DNA from: Physcomitrium patens
Lineage: Eukaryota > Streptophyta > Bryopsida > Funariales > Funariaceae
NCBI RefSeq assembly: GCF_000002425.4
Contig: NC_037271.1
Coordinates: 1,608,974-1,672,973 of the forward strand
DNA length: 64,000 nt
Reading direction: 5' to 3'
Shown here: one piece after another, positions 36,869 to 48,760 of the stretch
Layout of the letters: every line of letters starts with the position of its first letter
Numbering within the stretch: position 1 is the stretch's first letter
Position numbers and translations under genes: made by a program
The notes under the pieces: model-generated
Told to the model about the DNA's origin: nothing
Database searches by the model: none
Seen by the model: only the letters and a program-made list of their open reading frames with translations

Positions 36869-37409
36869 ATATCATGGATATATATATTTATTCCAATAAT
36901 TACCTATATGATTAGATAGAAGTAGATAAAAATAGATTAATTTCATAATATCTTCTAAAAAAAACTTTTTAGGAGCTCTATAAACATGGTTATGATATTT
37001 TATATATTTATAATTGATTGATAAGTTAAAAATTTGGTCAATAAGTTAATCACATGTGGCACATATTGGTAGCTTGTAGAATAAGCTAATTATGTGGCGT
37101 ACATATAGAAAACTTATCTTGTAAGTTAAAACATATATTTAACAAAGTCAACTCGTATTGGAGGTCCTACAAAACATCACTACATAGCTTTCAATTAGAT
37201 AGTATATATGAAAGCAAGAGTAAAGCCTTCTTCATTCTTATCAATGCCTTTCTAGTCCTTAGTCTTATTGCAAGGCTTTCTAGTCTTCTTATCTTTCATA
37301 ATAGCCATTTTAGTTCAATATATTACCATCTTTGAGTGATTTTTTAATCTTTTTGAGTGATACAAGAATATATTGAGGATTTATTTCTTTAAGTTTCATA
37401 TCCTTGAAA
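36869..37409 (+). repeat. element A2, 3' LTR
   Basis: It begins TATCATGGATAT directly after the polypurine tract and ends TCCTTGAAA. Confidence 0.85.
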
Positions 37410-38678
37410 AAAATCCATTTTTTGACACATTATCTTCTTTGACAACTGTACTCTTCATTTTGTGATTGCATTATTTTATTGGATAATGATAAACAATTTG
37501 CACCACATAAGTACAAACCATCTTGGCAATGTTGAGTCTTTTCTTCTTTAGCAGAAGGTTTAAAATATACTATATTAATTTTCATTGATTTTTGACTTTG
37601 ATGAATAGGTCTCCAAAAGCTTGAGAGATGCTATTATTACTTGATTTATTCATTTTTAGCCAAATCTTTATTCTTGATGCCTTTCAAATAGTTAATTATT
37701 TCATGCAATAGCTTAAGTAATAAATTATTCTAAAAATATTCTTTTTGGTATTATTAATAATAAATCTTTGACTTTATTCTTCAATCCATATCAAAATTTA
37801 TTAATAAGGACTTTGTTATTTTAATCTATGTTATAAGCAAGATTTTGGAATTTAATAGTATATATGGTGATTGATCATGATCTTTATCGTAAAAATAAGA
37901 ATTTATTCTTTGCTACTATTTTTTGATCATTTTTTTAAAATGTGGCTATAAATACTTTTAAAAATGAATTCAAATTATAAAAGAATCATGAATTCTTTTC
38001 AATCAAAGGTACAAACTAAAAGAAAGTACTTTTAGAAAATAATATATCTATGAATCTAACTTGAATAAATCCATCAAAGTATCAAAAAAGATGCAAGCTT
38101 AAATGGAGCTTAATTTGTTACAAAAATTCTCAAAATTTTGATCCTATGCCATCAAACTTCCTAGATACACTAATCCTTATTTCTTTCATGCTTATAGAAG
38201 CAAGATTTCTTAAATTTGGTTGTAAGGCTAATCTATTTGATTCCCTCAACTACACAAATTCTTGGCATAGACTTTGGACTTTTTCTATAGGTGCAAGAAT
38301 AGTGTTTCTATGGTTGGTATTTATAATGCATGAAATTTCTATCCTAAGAATATTGACAAATTCTTGTAGATTTGTAATAGTTGCAAATCTATTCTTGTTT
38401 CTATTAAATATAGCATTTATATTTTTCTTTCTATTTTAAAGAACTTCATAAATCTACAAGTCATATTAGAGGATGATAATTTGCAACCTATTATGTCAAT
38501 TGAAAATTTTCTCAAAGAAGGGTGGTCTACTTTCTTTAAGAAAAAATTAGTATTAAAAAACTAAATTATTTGTTTAACGGTGGATAGTTTGTAATCTTCA
38601 AAATAAAATAATAAAAGTAGGATAATCCACTTACTTCCAAAATAAAAAAAGAAAAAACAGTTAGTATTCTTCTCAAAT
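37410..38678 (-). pseudogene. element A1 gag region, decayed
   Basis: On the minus strand, pieces such as ITIYTIKFQNLAYNI and NNKVLINKF match A2 gag on the + strand. A Cys-rich stretch near 37.5 kb may be the old zinc knuckle. No long frame remains. The 97-codon + frame at 38146-38439 is the antisense of this region. Confidence 0.55.
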
Positions 38679-39227
38679 TATCAAGGACATAAATTTCAAA
38701 AAAAAAAAAATTCAATATACTCTTGTGTCATTTAAAAAGATTGAAAATTTACTTGAAAATGGTAATATATTGAATTAGAATAGCTATTACCAAAGACAAG
38801 AAGATTAGAAAGTCTTTAAATAAGACTAAGACTAAAAATATATTTATAAGAATAAAGAAGATAACTTTTTTGCCTCTATATATACTATCTAATTAAAAGC
38901 TACGTGGCAATTTTTTATAAGACCTCCACCATATATTGACATTGGAAGACACAAATTTAAACTTGCAAAGCAAGTTTTTTATATGTATGACATATAGTTA
39001 GCTTATTCTACAAACTATCAATATATGTGATACGTGATTAATTTGTTGATCAAGTTTTTAATCTACTAATCAATGGCAAATACAACAAATACATGTAATG
39101 TCAAAATTATCTCTATGATGCTTCTAGAAAGCTTTTCTAGAAGATACTATGAAATTAATCCATTTTTAGCTACTTCTATTCAATCATATAGGTAATTATT
39201 GGAGTAAATACATATTTTCCTATGATA
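38679..39227 (-). repeat. element A1, 5' LTR
   Basis: It starts TATCAAGGACAT and ends CCTATGATA, in the same orientation as 24493-25029. Confidence 0.85.
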
Positions 39228-39450
39228 GGAAATAGAGATTAGGAAACTAGAACTAAGAAAAAAGACTAGAGAATATAGACTAGAAAACAAATACTCAGAA
39301 ATGGCAACAAGAAATTAGGAAATAAGAAAATGGAAGACTAAAAAATGTAAAAAGAAAATTCCAAATAGAGGACAAGATGAGAGATGGATAGAATCAAATA
39401 TAATATAGTAAAAAAAGATGTGACTTTAACAATATTTGAATGTTTCTTTA
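39228..39450 (+). repeat. purine-rich tract, right half (split by element A1)
   Basis: Degenerate GACTAGAAAA-type units run to about 39400, followed by GAGATGGATAGAATCAA. The same order is found in inverted orientation at 22828-22985. Confidence 0.7.
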
Positions 39451-39665
39451 TGAATTTTTATATTATAGAAATTAAAGAGAGTAACTTATTCAAATATTGT
39501 AGAAGTTTAAAGAGAGTAACTTACTAAATTATTCCTTGATCCTAAAATTTATTGATACTATCTAATGATAATAAAAATAAAGTTATATATTTTATAGCTT
39601 TTGATATTTTAAGCTAATCTTTGTATAAAAGATATTATTTCGAATGGTACTTTGGTATGTATATG

Positions 39666-39706
<41 letters not shown>

Positions 39707-41084
39707 TTCAAACATTATTTTAAAATTTAATATAACATTAGTATTTAAAAAGACTTAAGATTTTCATAAAAAAATTATGATATTTTAATTTTATATTATA
39801 ATAATAATAATATATTTTAAAGATAATTTTTTGTAATATATATTTAAATTTTAAATAAAATCTGATTATTTTTAATTAAGAATTCTTTTTAAAAACATTT
39901 TAAAACTTATAATGTTTTTTATTTATGTATTATAAAAATTTAAATTTAAAATTAATTAATTTTGAAAAAATAAACTTGAAATTAAAATATGATTATTTTT
40001 TAATATCAATGAAAAAATATTTTTTCCATTATATAAAATTTTGCTATCTAATTTTTTTATTTATATTTTTAATAGTATTGTTTTAACTTTAAGGTTCTAT
40101 AAATCTTTATATTTTTTATTAAAATTATATGTTTTAGACCGAAGTTTCTAAATTATTTTTTGAGAATATTAAAATATTTTAATACTTTCAAAACCTACAA
40201 AAAAAACTTATATCAAAAAATTTAAGTCATTAGTCTTGTTGAAAATATTTAAAAAACATATTTTTGAAGAATTAGAGTAGCATTTCCTTGCAAGCTACAT
40301 AAAAATATTTTTAATAAATTAAGTTAATTTGTGTTGTAAATTAAATAATAAACTATTATTCTTATAAATAATATAAATCATTTGATAATAAAAAATAAAT
40401 TTAATTTATTTAATTCTTTTCTTGGTTTTTCTTTTGTATTACAACTCATGAGTGTTATTATAATTTATTCTAGTCATTCAATTTTAATATTTTATTTTCA
40501 CATACATATAAAATTATTATTTTATTTATTTATTTATATTTTTTAATTATTTATCATGTTATATATATATAATTTTTAAATTAAAAATATTCTTTTGATA
40601 ATAAAATATTTTTATAATTAAAATTAAATAATTTTAAATTCTATTGTTTAACATATTAAAAATATTAAATTCTCTAAATATTTATTACTGTTTATTATTT
40701 ATTACTGTTAATAACTTGTTATATTATAATGATTTATTATATCAATAATTGATTACATTATTATAGTTTATTATGCCAAAATCAATTTTAACTAAATTTA
40801 TATTTCTTTCATATTGTTAACACAAAATTAATCTTAGACTTATTGAGAATAATACAATAGTTAAGATCTATGCTGCTTTTAATGACTAAGACACTTTCTT
40901 TTTAAAAGATTTAAATATAATAAGAGTTGTCTCAATAACAGCACTAACTCATAATATTTTTTTAATAGAATATATTAATAAAGATATAATTTATAAACAT
41001 AAAGAACTAAAAGTTGATTTCAAAAGATGTTTAGATGCCTAAAATAAGCATAAAATTGTTGAAAGCATTATATGTAGTTGATGC
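39451..41084. other. AT-rich DNA between element A1 and element C1
   Basis: It contains an (AT)n run at about 39668-39700 and no supported gene. A weakly coding-like stretch at about 40.85-41.07 kb (+) has two stops and no recognised motif. Confidence 0.45.
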
Positions 41085-42398
41085 TGTCGTATTACATGTT
41101 GTCTTGCTCAAGAATGCATCGGGCACCTAGCTGTGGAAGGAGAGATTCTGTTTCACAAGTATCCAAAAAAACCTAATAGGTTTTATCCATACAAGAAGAA
41201 TATAATATGAATTTCAATTCAAAAGTACTAAAAATACTCTTCTTAGTAGCCTTAACCATACATAAATTCCAATTACCTTGTTACTTTCATATTTAAGCAA
41301 TTTAGAATTTTCTTATAGCCCCAATCCTAATCAATGAGCTTTAATAAGCTGTAGCATCCAATCCGAATGTCCACATGATTTAAAATTTTGCATAAAATTG
41401 TCAATGTAAGTTTTCTATATGCTTAAGAATTTTTAGTCCAATCCAACTTACAGATTGTGAAAAAACCTCCAAAAATTGCACTAATATTACTTGGCCGCCA
41501 ACTTGAAAAGTGAAGCAAAAATCCTAGCAATGATTTCTCTCTTTCCAACCGTTAACTTCAACTCAAAATTGATATGTAGCTTGATCTTTAAATCTTTCAA
41601 TACCATGCCAAATTTCACTTGGATCCAACTAATAGATCTCTAGATATCATAGAAATCCTACACAACCTCAAACTGCAAACTTTTGAAACCTTTTTGTACT
41701 AAAAACTAGATATCTCTAAACCATGCTATTAGATTATTACAAAATTTTGTATAAATTTAGTACACCCAATAATCCAAATATTATCAAATTTTTAATTATA
41801 GATGTTATACCAATTATACAAACTAGCTAAAATTTCTAGCCCTAATTATTTCATATAAAACCTAAATCACCAATACAAACCTTGAATTTGAATAATAATT
41901 TTTAAGTCCTCAAAAATCCTTCTAAAGTAATCCTTACATCTTTGAAAAGAGCTTTAAGCTAGCTTTCAAACCCTAACCTCCGATCTTCAAATGACTCTCT
42001 ATTTTGCCCTAAACCATCATTTTAGTAGCCAAAGGTTTGATTTTGATCCTATCTCACAAACGGTTGACCTCCGAGTATCAATCTAACCTATCCTAAGGTT
42101 TTTTCAGCCCAACCCTACTTTTAACTTAACCATAGTACCAACTATACTAATTATTTACCTATTCTAACTTGATTTTATTAATTTATGGTCTTTCTAAGGT
42201 AATAGAAGAGTCTCTATAACCTAGAAGGTAAAATTATTAACTAACCTTCAACCTATTAATTATTAAGATGAGGAAATAACCTAAGAGGCTTTTATAAAAG
42301 CCATGTTTAGATACCTCAAATTATAATTGAAGTAAGATAATTAGATATTAATTAGAAATTCAAGTTTGATTATAATTTTAGTATATAGTCGTATTACA
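41085..42398 (-). repeat. element C1, 3' LTR (1,314 bp)
   Basis: It aligns without length change to 54342-55655. I count roughly 35 differences, about ten of them in the first 110 bases. Confidence 0.93.
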
Positions 42399-42958
42399 TT
42401 ACGACATCCACTCCTTCTTAACCTATGCATCCTCTGACGTGCGCCAAATGAATCATATGTCATAATTGGCATTATGCCATCTCTTTATTTTTTTTCATGA
42501 AATTCTTTATTTCTATTTTGGCCATCCTCTTGAAAATAATTATTTTCTTCAAAAATATTAATATCTTCAACATGATCTTCCATATTGATTTCTCTATCTC
42601 GTCTTTTAAAAATCTTCACTCACTTTTCAACAATAGATATTTTCAACCTGGTACCATCTAACTCCTTCAATGAATATGTGGCATTATCATAAACTGTTAC
42701 TACTACATATGGTCCAAACTAACATTTTGAAAACTTCCACAAAGTACTATGTTGGTTATCTAGACTGCTATCATAAACAAGTATCCAATTACCTTCTTCA
42801 ATTGCTCTAGGCCTCAATCGATGTTGCTTATTAAATTAAGTCTTATTTCCTAATCTTATTTTTTGTAACCTTTTTAATGTTAGTTCCATATCTTTTGATC
42901 TTTGTTAAAGTTGCTGAATTCTAATGGCTAACAATTCTTTCCTTGTCAACCCATCTTC

Positions 42959-43450
42959 TCATGGTAGCATATTCCAAGTTAGCACATTTTCTTCAATTGG
43001 CATTATTGGTTTTTGACCTGTCATAAGTTCTATTAGCATATATCCTCTCACCAAACTATGTTTTGTTCGATCAGTCCATAATGCATAAGATAGAAATTGA
43101 GGCCATTCTCTCACTCTTCCATTATAAGCTTTAATTAAGGCTTTTATAATTGGTGGATGCCCACGTGCACTCTTTGCATTCCCCTTTGGATTATAAGCAG
43201 TAGTTAATAATAATTTGATCTCACATCTTTTAAAAAAATCATGAGCTTCATGTGCATCCAATTCTCCTTGATTTGTAGTGATCTTTTTGACACATCTATA
43301 GCGACAAATAACTTCTTCAAGTAAAAACCTGCAAATTCCCTTTGTGGACTTTGTTTCTAGTGCCTTGCCTTCTACTTAGTTTGATAAAACTTCACAAGAG
43401 AAAACTTAATATCTCATTTGTAATAGTCCCATCAGCATAATAACCAAATC
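42959..43450 (-). pseudogene. element C1 integrase, decayed
   Basis: The open frame at 42959-43261 shows the integrase core and C-terminal side: LLLTTAYNPKGNAKSARGHP, PPIIKALIKAYNG and REWPQFLSYALW. Upstream pieces to about 43450 (ICRFLLEEVICRY, ITTNQGELDAHEAHDFF) give the rest of the core. The Asp expected in the T-D-(R/Q)G-like motif reads Asn. The reading frame stops between the pieces. Confidence 0.8.
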
Positions 43451-43797
43451 CACAACCCATTTAAAATGAATAACCAAAGGATATGTCGGATGTAACCCAT
43501 CTCAATGTCGTATATTTGAATAAATCTAACAAGTTATACAAGATTCTACAAACAAAGTTATATCTTAATACATATTTTTCCACCACTATTGTTCCTTCAT
43601 TTTAGCAAAAGTAGTCCAAATTCCTCCATGTCCTGCTCATAGACTCTAATGGAACTCCTTGAGTAGTCTTTGTTGATCTTTGGTACCTACTACTCGTCTT
43701 GGCATTCTAATTCCTTTCTTTGGTCTCTTTCATAAAAATCCTTCTTGAAGCAAAATCCATAAGCCTTCTTTCTTATTTGATTAAATTTTTTTAGTTA

Positions 43798-43985
43798 TCA
43801 ATTCTCTTGTTTAGTCAAGGTATTCAAATAAAGACCAATTTCTAGTAATTCTCTTTCATAAAGCTCTTCAAAAAAAATCTTGTCTTCCTTATTAAGATTT
43901 GATATTGAATAGAATTTTCTCCCAATATCATCAGTATCTTCAACCATTTGGTCTTGTCTTTCATATACTACTCGAGATAACATGT
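43798..43985 (-). pseudogene. element C1 RNase H end / linker, left side of the B2 insertion
   Basis: The frame starts MLSRVVYERQDQMVEDTDD, the continuation of the RNase H terminus NRVAN found across the insertion at 49893. The break falls inside the Ty3/gypsy NRVAD-LSR-type motif. Confidence 0.85.
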
Positions 43986-44576
43986 TATTATTCTCATTAC
44001 GTTCAAGCTTCAGTATACCAAAGCAATTGAACTAATAGAGGTGGATTCGAACACAAGAAAAGTCTGGTTATATGAATTGGGTTTGTTAGTGTCACAATTG
44101 ATTGTACTCTGGCTATCTCAAATCAATTATCAAACTACAAAATACCAAGGCTTACTACTTCCATCTTGATTTAATACATAATCTATTCTATGACTATCAA
44201 TTCAACAATATTTCTCTCAATCACAATTCTTTATAAGTAAATAATAAAAGCAAAGAAAAAAAAGAGGTAGCACCAAGTTTATTCCGGCTTACGACTCTCA
44301 CAGTTTGGCTCTCGGCTTACGACTCTCACAATCTGGCTCTCGATTTATGACTCTCACAGTCTGGCCATTGGCTTACTTTTCTCAACCTATTTATCCTACC
44401 AAAAAGATGATTCGTCAGCCAGCGGATTCCAAAGATTATGACCCTTTGAATTCTTAACCATTTATTCCACTAACAACCTACTGTTACCAATTAAACTGCC
44501 TAATCATAAGTCTAATTTTCAAGGTTGTCAATAATCAAATAGTAACTTATCATAAAGTTTATTTACTTATTTTATA
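43986..44576 (-). repeat. element B2, 3' LTR (591 bp, three 28-bp units)
   Basis: It starts TATTATTCTCATTACG and ends TATTTTATA. Three units of the 28-bp repeat occur at about 44283-44366. Confidence 0.88.
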
Positions 44577-44739
44577 TAGCCCCACTCTTAATTGTGCAGC
44601 ACCCTCGCGAACACACAATTGATTCCTATCTAAAAACTACTTAACAAAACTCTAGAAAGTTAATATTTCCTCTGGCCCATCCAATTAATCATTTGCTACA
44701 TTATTGAATGTACATTCCACCAAATCTGGTTCTAATTAC

Positions 44740-44935
44740 AAAATTCCTTCCTCCTCCAATCCATCCATCGACTCTTTCCTCAATTGGTTTGAGAGATCTT
44801 CATTATACTCTTCCAATTCGTGGACTTGAGCCTCTAGTTTCAAGATCTGGACATCCCGAAGTTCTAATTGATCTTGCTACTAACTCATCCATTCTGGAAT
44901 ATCTTCAATTGATACTTGTGACCGGCTCTTCACTG
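44740..44935 (-). pseudogene. element B2 coiled-coil-like terminal stretch
   Basis: On the minus strand it reads QLELRDVQILKLEAQVHELE and EYNEDLSNQLRKESMD, matching the B1 stretch at 29080-29286 in order and spacing. Two stops precede it. Confidence 0.6.
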
Positions 44936-45442
44936 TTAACTCTTAATTGAAACTACTACTCTTAAAAACACAAGAAACACAAAAAAATGGCACTCCAGCC
45001 AACCTAAAACAACACCACAGAATGACTTTAATGGGTGCTCCACTCCTATTCTTTTACTACTTGGTGATAATGACAACAGGTTACTCGTATTGTCCATGGA
45101 AGGTAATGGGAAGTAATCTTTCTTGGTGACCACATTAAGTTTCCAAAAATCCTGACAAATTTAGATTTTCTCGTTCTTTTTTGGTACCATCATGATTGGA
45201 GAAATCCACTCACTATTTGCTACAGGGTAAATAAAACCAACCGCAAGAAGCTTGTCCATTTCTTCCTTCACCATGAGGAAATATTTAGGATTAAGATGAT
45301 GTTTTCTTTGCCGTATCGGTTTAGCGTTCTCCTCTAAAATGATACGATGCTCACAAACTTCAATGGGGATACCTTTTAGATCATCATAAGACCAAGCAAA
45401 AGTAGACTTATGATGCAAGAAAAATTCTGTCCAATAGATCAA
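44936..45442 (-). pseudogene. element B2 reverse transcriptase N-terminal half, truncated
   Basis: The frame at 45161-45442 carries STFAWSYDDLKGIPIEVCEH, RQRKHHLNPKYFLMVKEEMD, then GFIYPVANSEW and IMMVPKKN. The next frame (44936-45133) continues with VTKKDYFPLPSMD. The sequence then leaves the family, so the palm with the YXDD box is missing. Confidence 0.85.
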
Positions 45443-45559
45443 CTCTTGGTCCTTAATATCTTTGTAGACCTTAATTGTCCGAGGCTCTGCTATGGTCGCT
45501 AAGTTAATAGTTTGACATTAAGGTGCAATGGCGATATTCTGTTTCAACCCCCACGTTAG

Positions 45560-46250
45560 TTAAAAATCAATCAGTAAGTCCGACATGTGCGAAGTACTGA
45601 ATCCTGTGTCTAGGGCACTAACATGGTGTACATCATACTTAGTTATCCAATCAATACTAACATAATTAGTGCTTTCCGAATCCATCAGGTATATCAAGTA
45701 CTCCTCTAGACCTCCACATTGGTACACCACTTCAGGGTGTTGCGCTGCCTCCACGGGCACCTCTGTAATTGGTGCGACTACATCATCATCGGACCTAAGC
45801 TCATCGTCCGACGTTAATTCAGATGCTGGCAATTGAGACTTCCCGTGATAGTGTACTGGGTACATTTGTAATATCATTTTATTGTCGTCCTTGCCAATTA
45901 TCAAAGTACCCCAACTCCAATCATTTTTAGCCTTTGCTTCATAAGGCCAGGGTCATCCCAATAAAATTAGATACAATAAAGTCAAACATTGTAGTCGAAA
46001 GATAATATAGTCAATTACATATGCAATATTAGTAATGAACAGTCTATAAAATATCCATTGGTTTAACCCAGCTATGATCTACCATCCGTAATACCAATGT
46101 CGTGGGTACTAAGTATTCCAAATCTAAAGCATCTATTGTATCAGTGTTCATTAAATTGACATTGGAACCACCATCCACCTGAATACCCGAGATCATAACA
46201 CCGTCAATCAAAACATCGATGGTTGGTGCACCTGAGTCAGGATTCAAACT
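45560..46250 (-). pseudogene. element B2 aspartic protease region
   Basis: The frame at 46044-46247 includes IDVLIDGVMISGIQVDGGS, where DGG stands in the place of D(S/T)G. The downstream frame (45560-45904) is the domain end. A frame break lies between them. Confidence 0.75.
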
Positions 46251-46749
46251 GACTTCACATACTTCTTTATTATGTTGCCAATGTCATGTTAACGATGAAT
46301 TCAATGTAGAATGGCACTCTGGTGCGACCGCTAGAAGTTACTTCATAGAAATAGAAGGCCAAATAGCATCCAAATCTTTCAATATATCATAGGATTTCAT
46401 GTTTAGAATAATGCCTAATGTCCTCTTTTTTTTCATTGGTTGGAATTTAACTCCTTGAGGTAAGATATTCTTCTACCCTGGACTTGGAATTAGAATAGCC
46501 GACGAAGCTTCTTTGGAATTCATGCCTCTAAGAGGATCTTTCAATAGAAAGGACATTTCTCAAAACAGCATAGAAAACAAAACAGCTTGAAACATAACTA
46601 AAGCCTTCATAATTAGTACGTCATTGGATTACACAACCGATTCAGGTCTTATACTGAGTAAAGAACCCATGTCAAGACCTAAATTAGATGTCCCTGTAAT
46701 TGGGTCCAATTGACCCTTCGCTTCAAGATCATCCAAATGTTGAATTGGT

Positions 46750-47110
46750 CCTTTCTCCTTTTGCTGACTTCTTGTATGGACAGCTTGGACTACTTCTACT
46801 AGATGAACTAGTGAATCTTAAGGACCTTGATTTATCTCCTCTATTGTTCCTTGGCTTTGGATCTGCTGAACTTGATTATTGAAATTGAACAGAGCATTAC
46901 ATTGTTGATAAGTATGTCCCAACTTCTTGCAATTTATACATACTGGCGCATAATTGTCACTGGCTTTGGGATTAGGACATTCACTAGCATAATGACCAAT
47001 TTATCTGCGATGAAAACAATGAAAAGGTCTTCTTGTACCTCCATCTGGCATATTGGGTGTCTCCACCAGTATATACCTACTAGGCTTATTCCATGTAGGA
47101 TTAGAAGATG
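46750..47110 (-). pseudogene. element B2 zinc-knuckle region, broken
   Basis: It matches B1 at 30850-31210 closely, but frame-breaking changes split the knuckle frame. The + strand frames here are antisense. Confidence 0.7.
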
Positions 47111-47438
47111 ATCTTGGTTGTCCCATTGGTATAGAGGGTATTTAGTTCAATGACACTAGTGGAGCATATTGCTGATACCTCTACTGGTCTTTCCCATAGT
47201 TCTGGGGATATGATGTAAACCCTTGATTAAAATTGGAATTTCAAAAAATATTGAATGTTCGATTTTGTCGATTAGATCAGTTTTCATTCCATCCATACAT
47301 ATTTCTCATTTGAACTTGATTGACTTTCCATTGAGTCGATGAGATCACGGTCTGATTATTGAATTGTTGTTGCTATTGTAAATGCCAGCAGTTTTGGATA
47401 GGGTACTTTCCTCCGCAAAATATACATTAAACACCCAT

Positions 47439-48143
47439 TTATCTGGATGATGGACATTCCGTATCAAAATGACCTTGTCTCTTATAATTATTACACCATA
47501 CATTAGGTCTCGTATTAGAAGGTTTATGTCGTTTTTCCTTATCTTTAGCCAAATTCATGGCCAATTCTTCCATCTTCTTTGTTAGATTTAATAACAAGGC
47601 TTTATTTGGAATTTTAATAGTCGTATTTGTGAATAACTCTAGTTGTAGATAGGTTGGCAATGTAAAATAAGGTATCATCATTATTGGCGCTATTGCTTGG
47701 AGTAGTGTAGCATTAATTGGTTGTTGCAACATAACATTCTTCACATTGGAGGCAACCATTTCTGAATAATTACCCATCGATACATTTTTCGGTTGTATTT
47801 GTTGGTTTCCTGAACTTGGAATCATCGTGGCCCCAAGTGTTAATAATTGATCATAATGACATTCTTTCCACACCTTTGCTCGTACCAACGATGCCTCTAC
47901 TGTAGCTGATCAAGCTTCTTTTACAAACATTTTTAATTTTGATGGATGCAAACTGTTAATTAATATCGACAATATAAACATATCTGGCATTTGATTATTT
48001 GACCATTTACAAAGTATAGCCGTGATCCGGCCATAATAGGACTCTATGGATTCTCCTACAAACATCCTGCTATTCATAAAACTTTCTCGAAGCCGATCTT
48101 TAAATCCAATTGGTCTAAAATGAGTTAGGAAGGCATTCTTCAA
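47439..48143 (-). pseudogene. element B2 gag capsid-like region
   Basis: Frames 47910-48143 and 47439-47888 are almost identical to those of B1 and share the same internal TGA. The second frame extends to the damaged third knuckle WCNNYKRQGHFDTEC. Confidence 0.82.
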
Positions 48144-48760
48144 GGCCTATCAATTGAAAAATCTACCCATTGGTTGTCAAATATACCATTCAAAAGTTAT
48201 ATCTTTTAAAGTTGTTGGCAACCATCTCAACCAAATGTCTTCAGTTTTACCATTATTAGTCACGCAGGCTGTCAAGAATTGAGATATATGGTGATCGAAA
48301 TCAGAGCCCGATCAACCACTAAAAGTATGTAATGGTACCACACTTGTAGTTCGGTCTCCTATTGCTCCCATTTGTACTACAATTGGTACTTGTGGCACTC
48401 CCGTAGCCATTGATATTGTCACTGGTCTCCTTACTATTTGAATTTGAATTTTTCTTCATTTGGTTTTTCTTGGACCTGCAATTCTTTTTTTCGTTCCTAT
48501 AGGATATTTCTTATGCGTAATCACTCCTGTCTTTCTTTTGCTTGTCGATTAATTCTTTGATAATCCTCCCTTTTATGATTATCACTCATAATCTTTAATT
48601 CTTTTTGACAAAATTAATACTACTTTGAATTATAATTCACATATTTATAACCCTAAAACTGGTTCTTTTCACGTTCTCATTCAACATATAATTTCATCTC
48701 TCATACAATCAATTTCTAATATTTCATATTGTTATCATTTCTCCGACAGCGGTGCCAAAA

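Larger units (their letters stand above)
33538..37409 (+). mobile_element. Ty3/gypsy chromovirus-like element A2, internally deleted, nested in A1
   Basis: LTRs are 33538-34119 and 36869-37409, both in + orientation, opposite to the host A1. The 3' LTR is preceded by the polypurine tract AAAAGAGGAGGTAA. Flanking AAAAC/AAAAT is a probable target-site duplication with one mismatch. Between the LTRs are gag with a decayed zinc knuckle and then integrase plus chromodomain; protease, reverse transcriptase and RNase H are missing. The internal length is only about 2.75 kb. Confidence 0.85.
24493..39227 (-). mobile_element. Ty3/gypsy chromovirus-like element A1, decayed, with two insertions
   Basis: The left LTR (24493-25029) and right LTR (38679-39227) are related family-A copies in minus orientation. 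Between them, read right to left, are gag (37.4-38.6 kb), a short stretch at 33.3-33.5 kb, reverse transcriptase (about 27.1-27.5 kb), RNase H (26.67-26.92 kb), integrase (about 25.6-26.6 kb) and a C-terminal chromodomain-like stretch (about 25.1-25.3 kb). Two later elements interrupt it: B1 (28040-33299) and A2 (33538-37409). The flanks share GGAA at both ends, a probable target-site duplication inside a purine-rich tract. All frames carry stops or frameshifts, so the copy is inactive. Confidence 0.85.

Noticed and set aside
40850..41075. Weakly coding-like stretch just left of element C1
   Set aside because: It has two stops, no recognisable motif and no long frame, so a family cannot be named.
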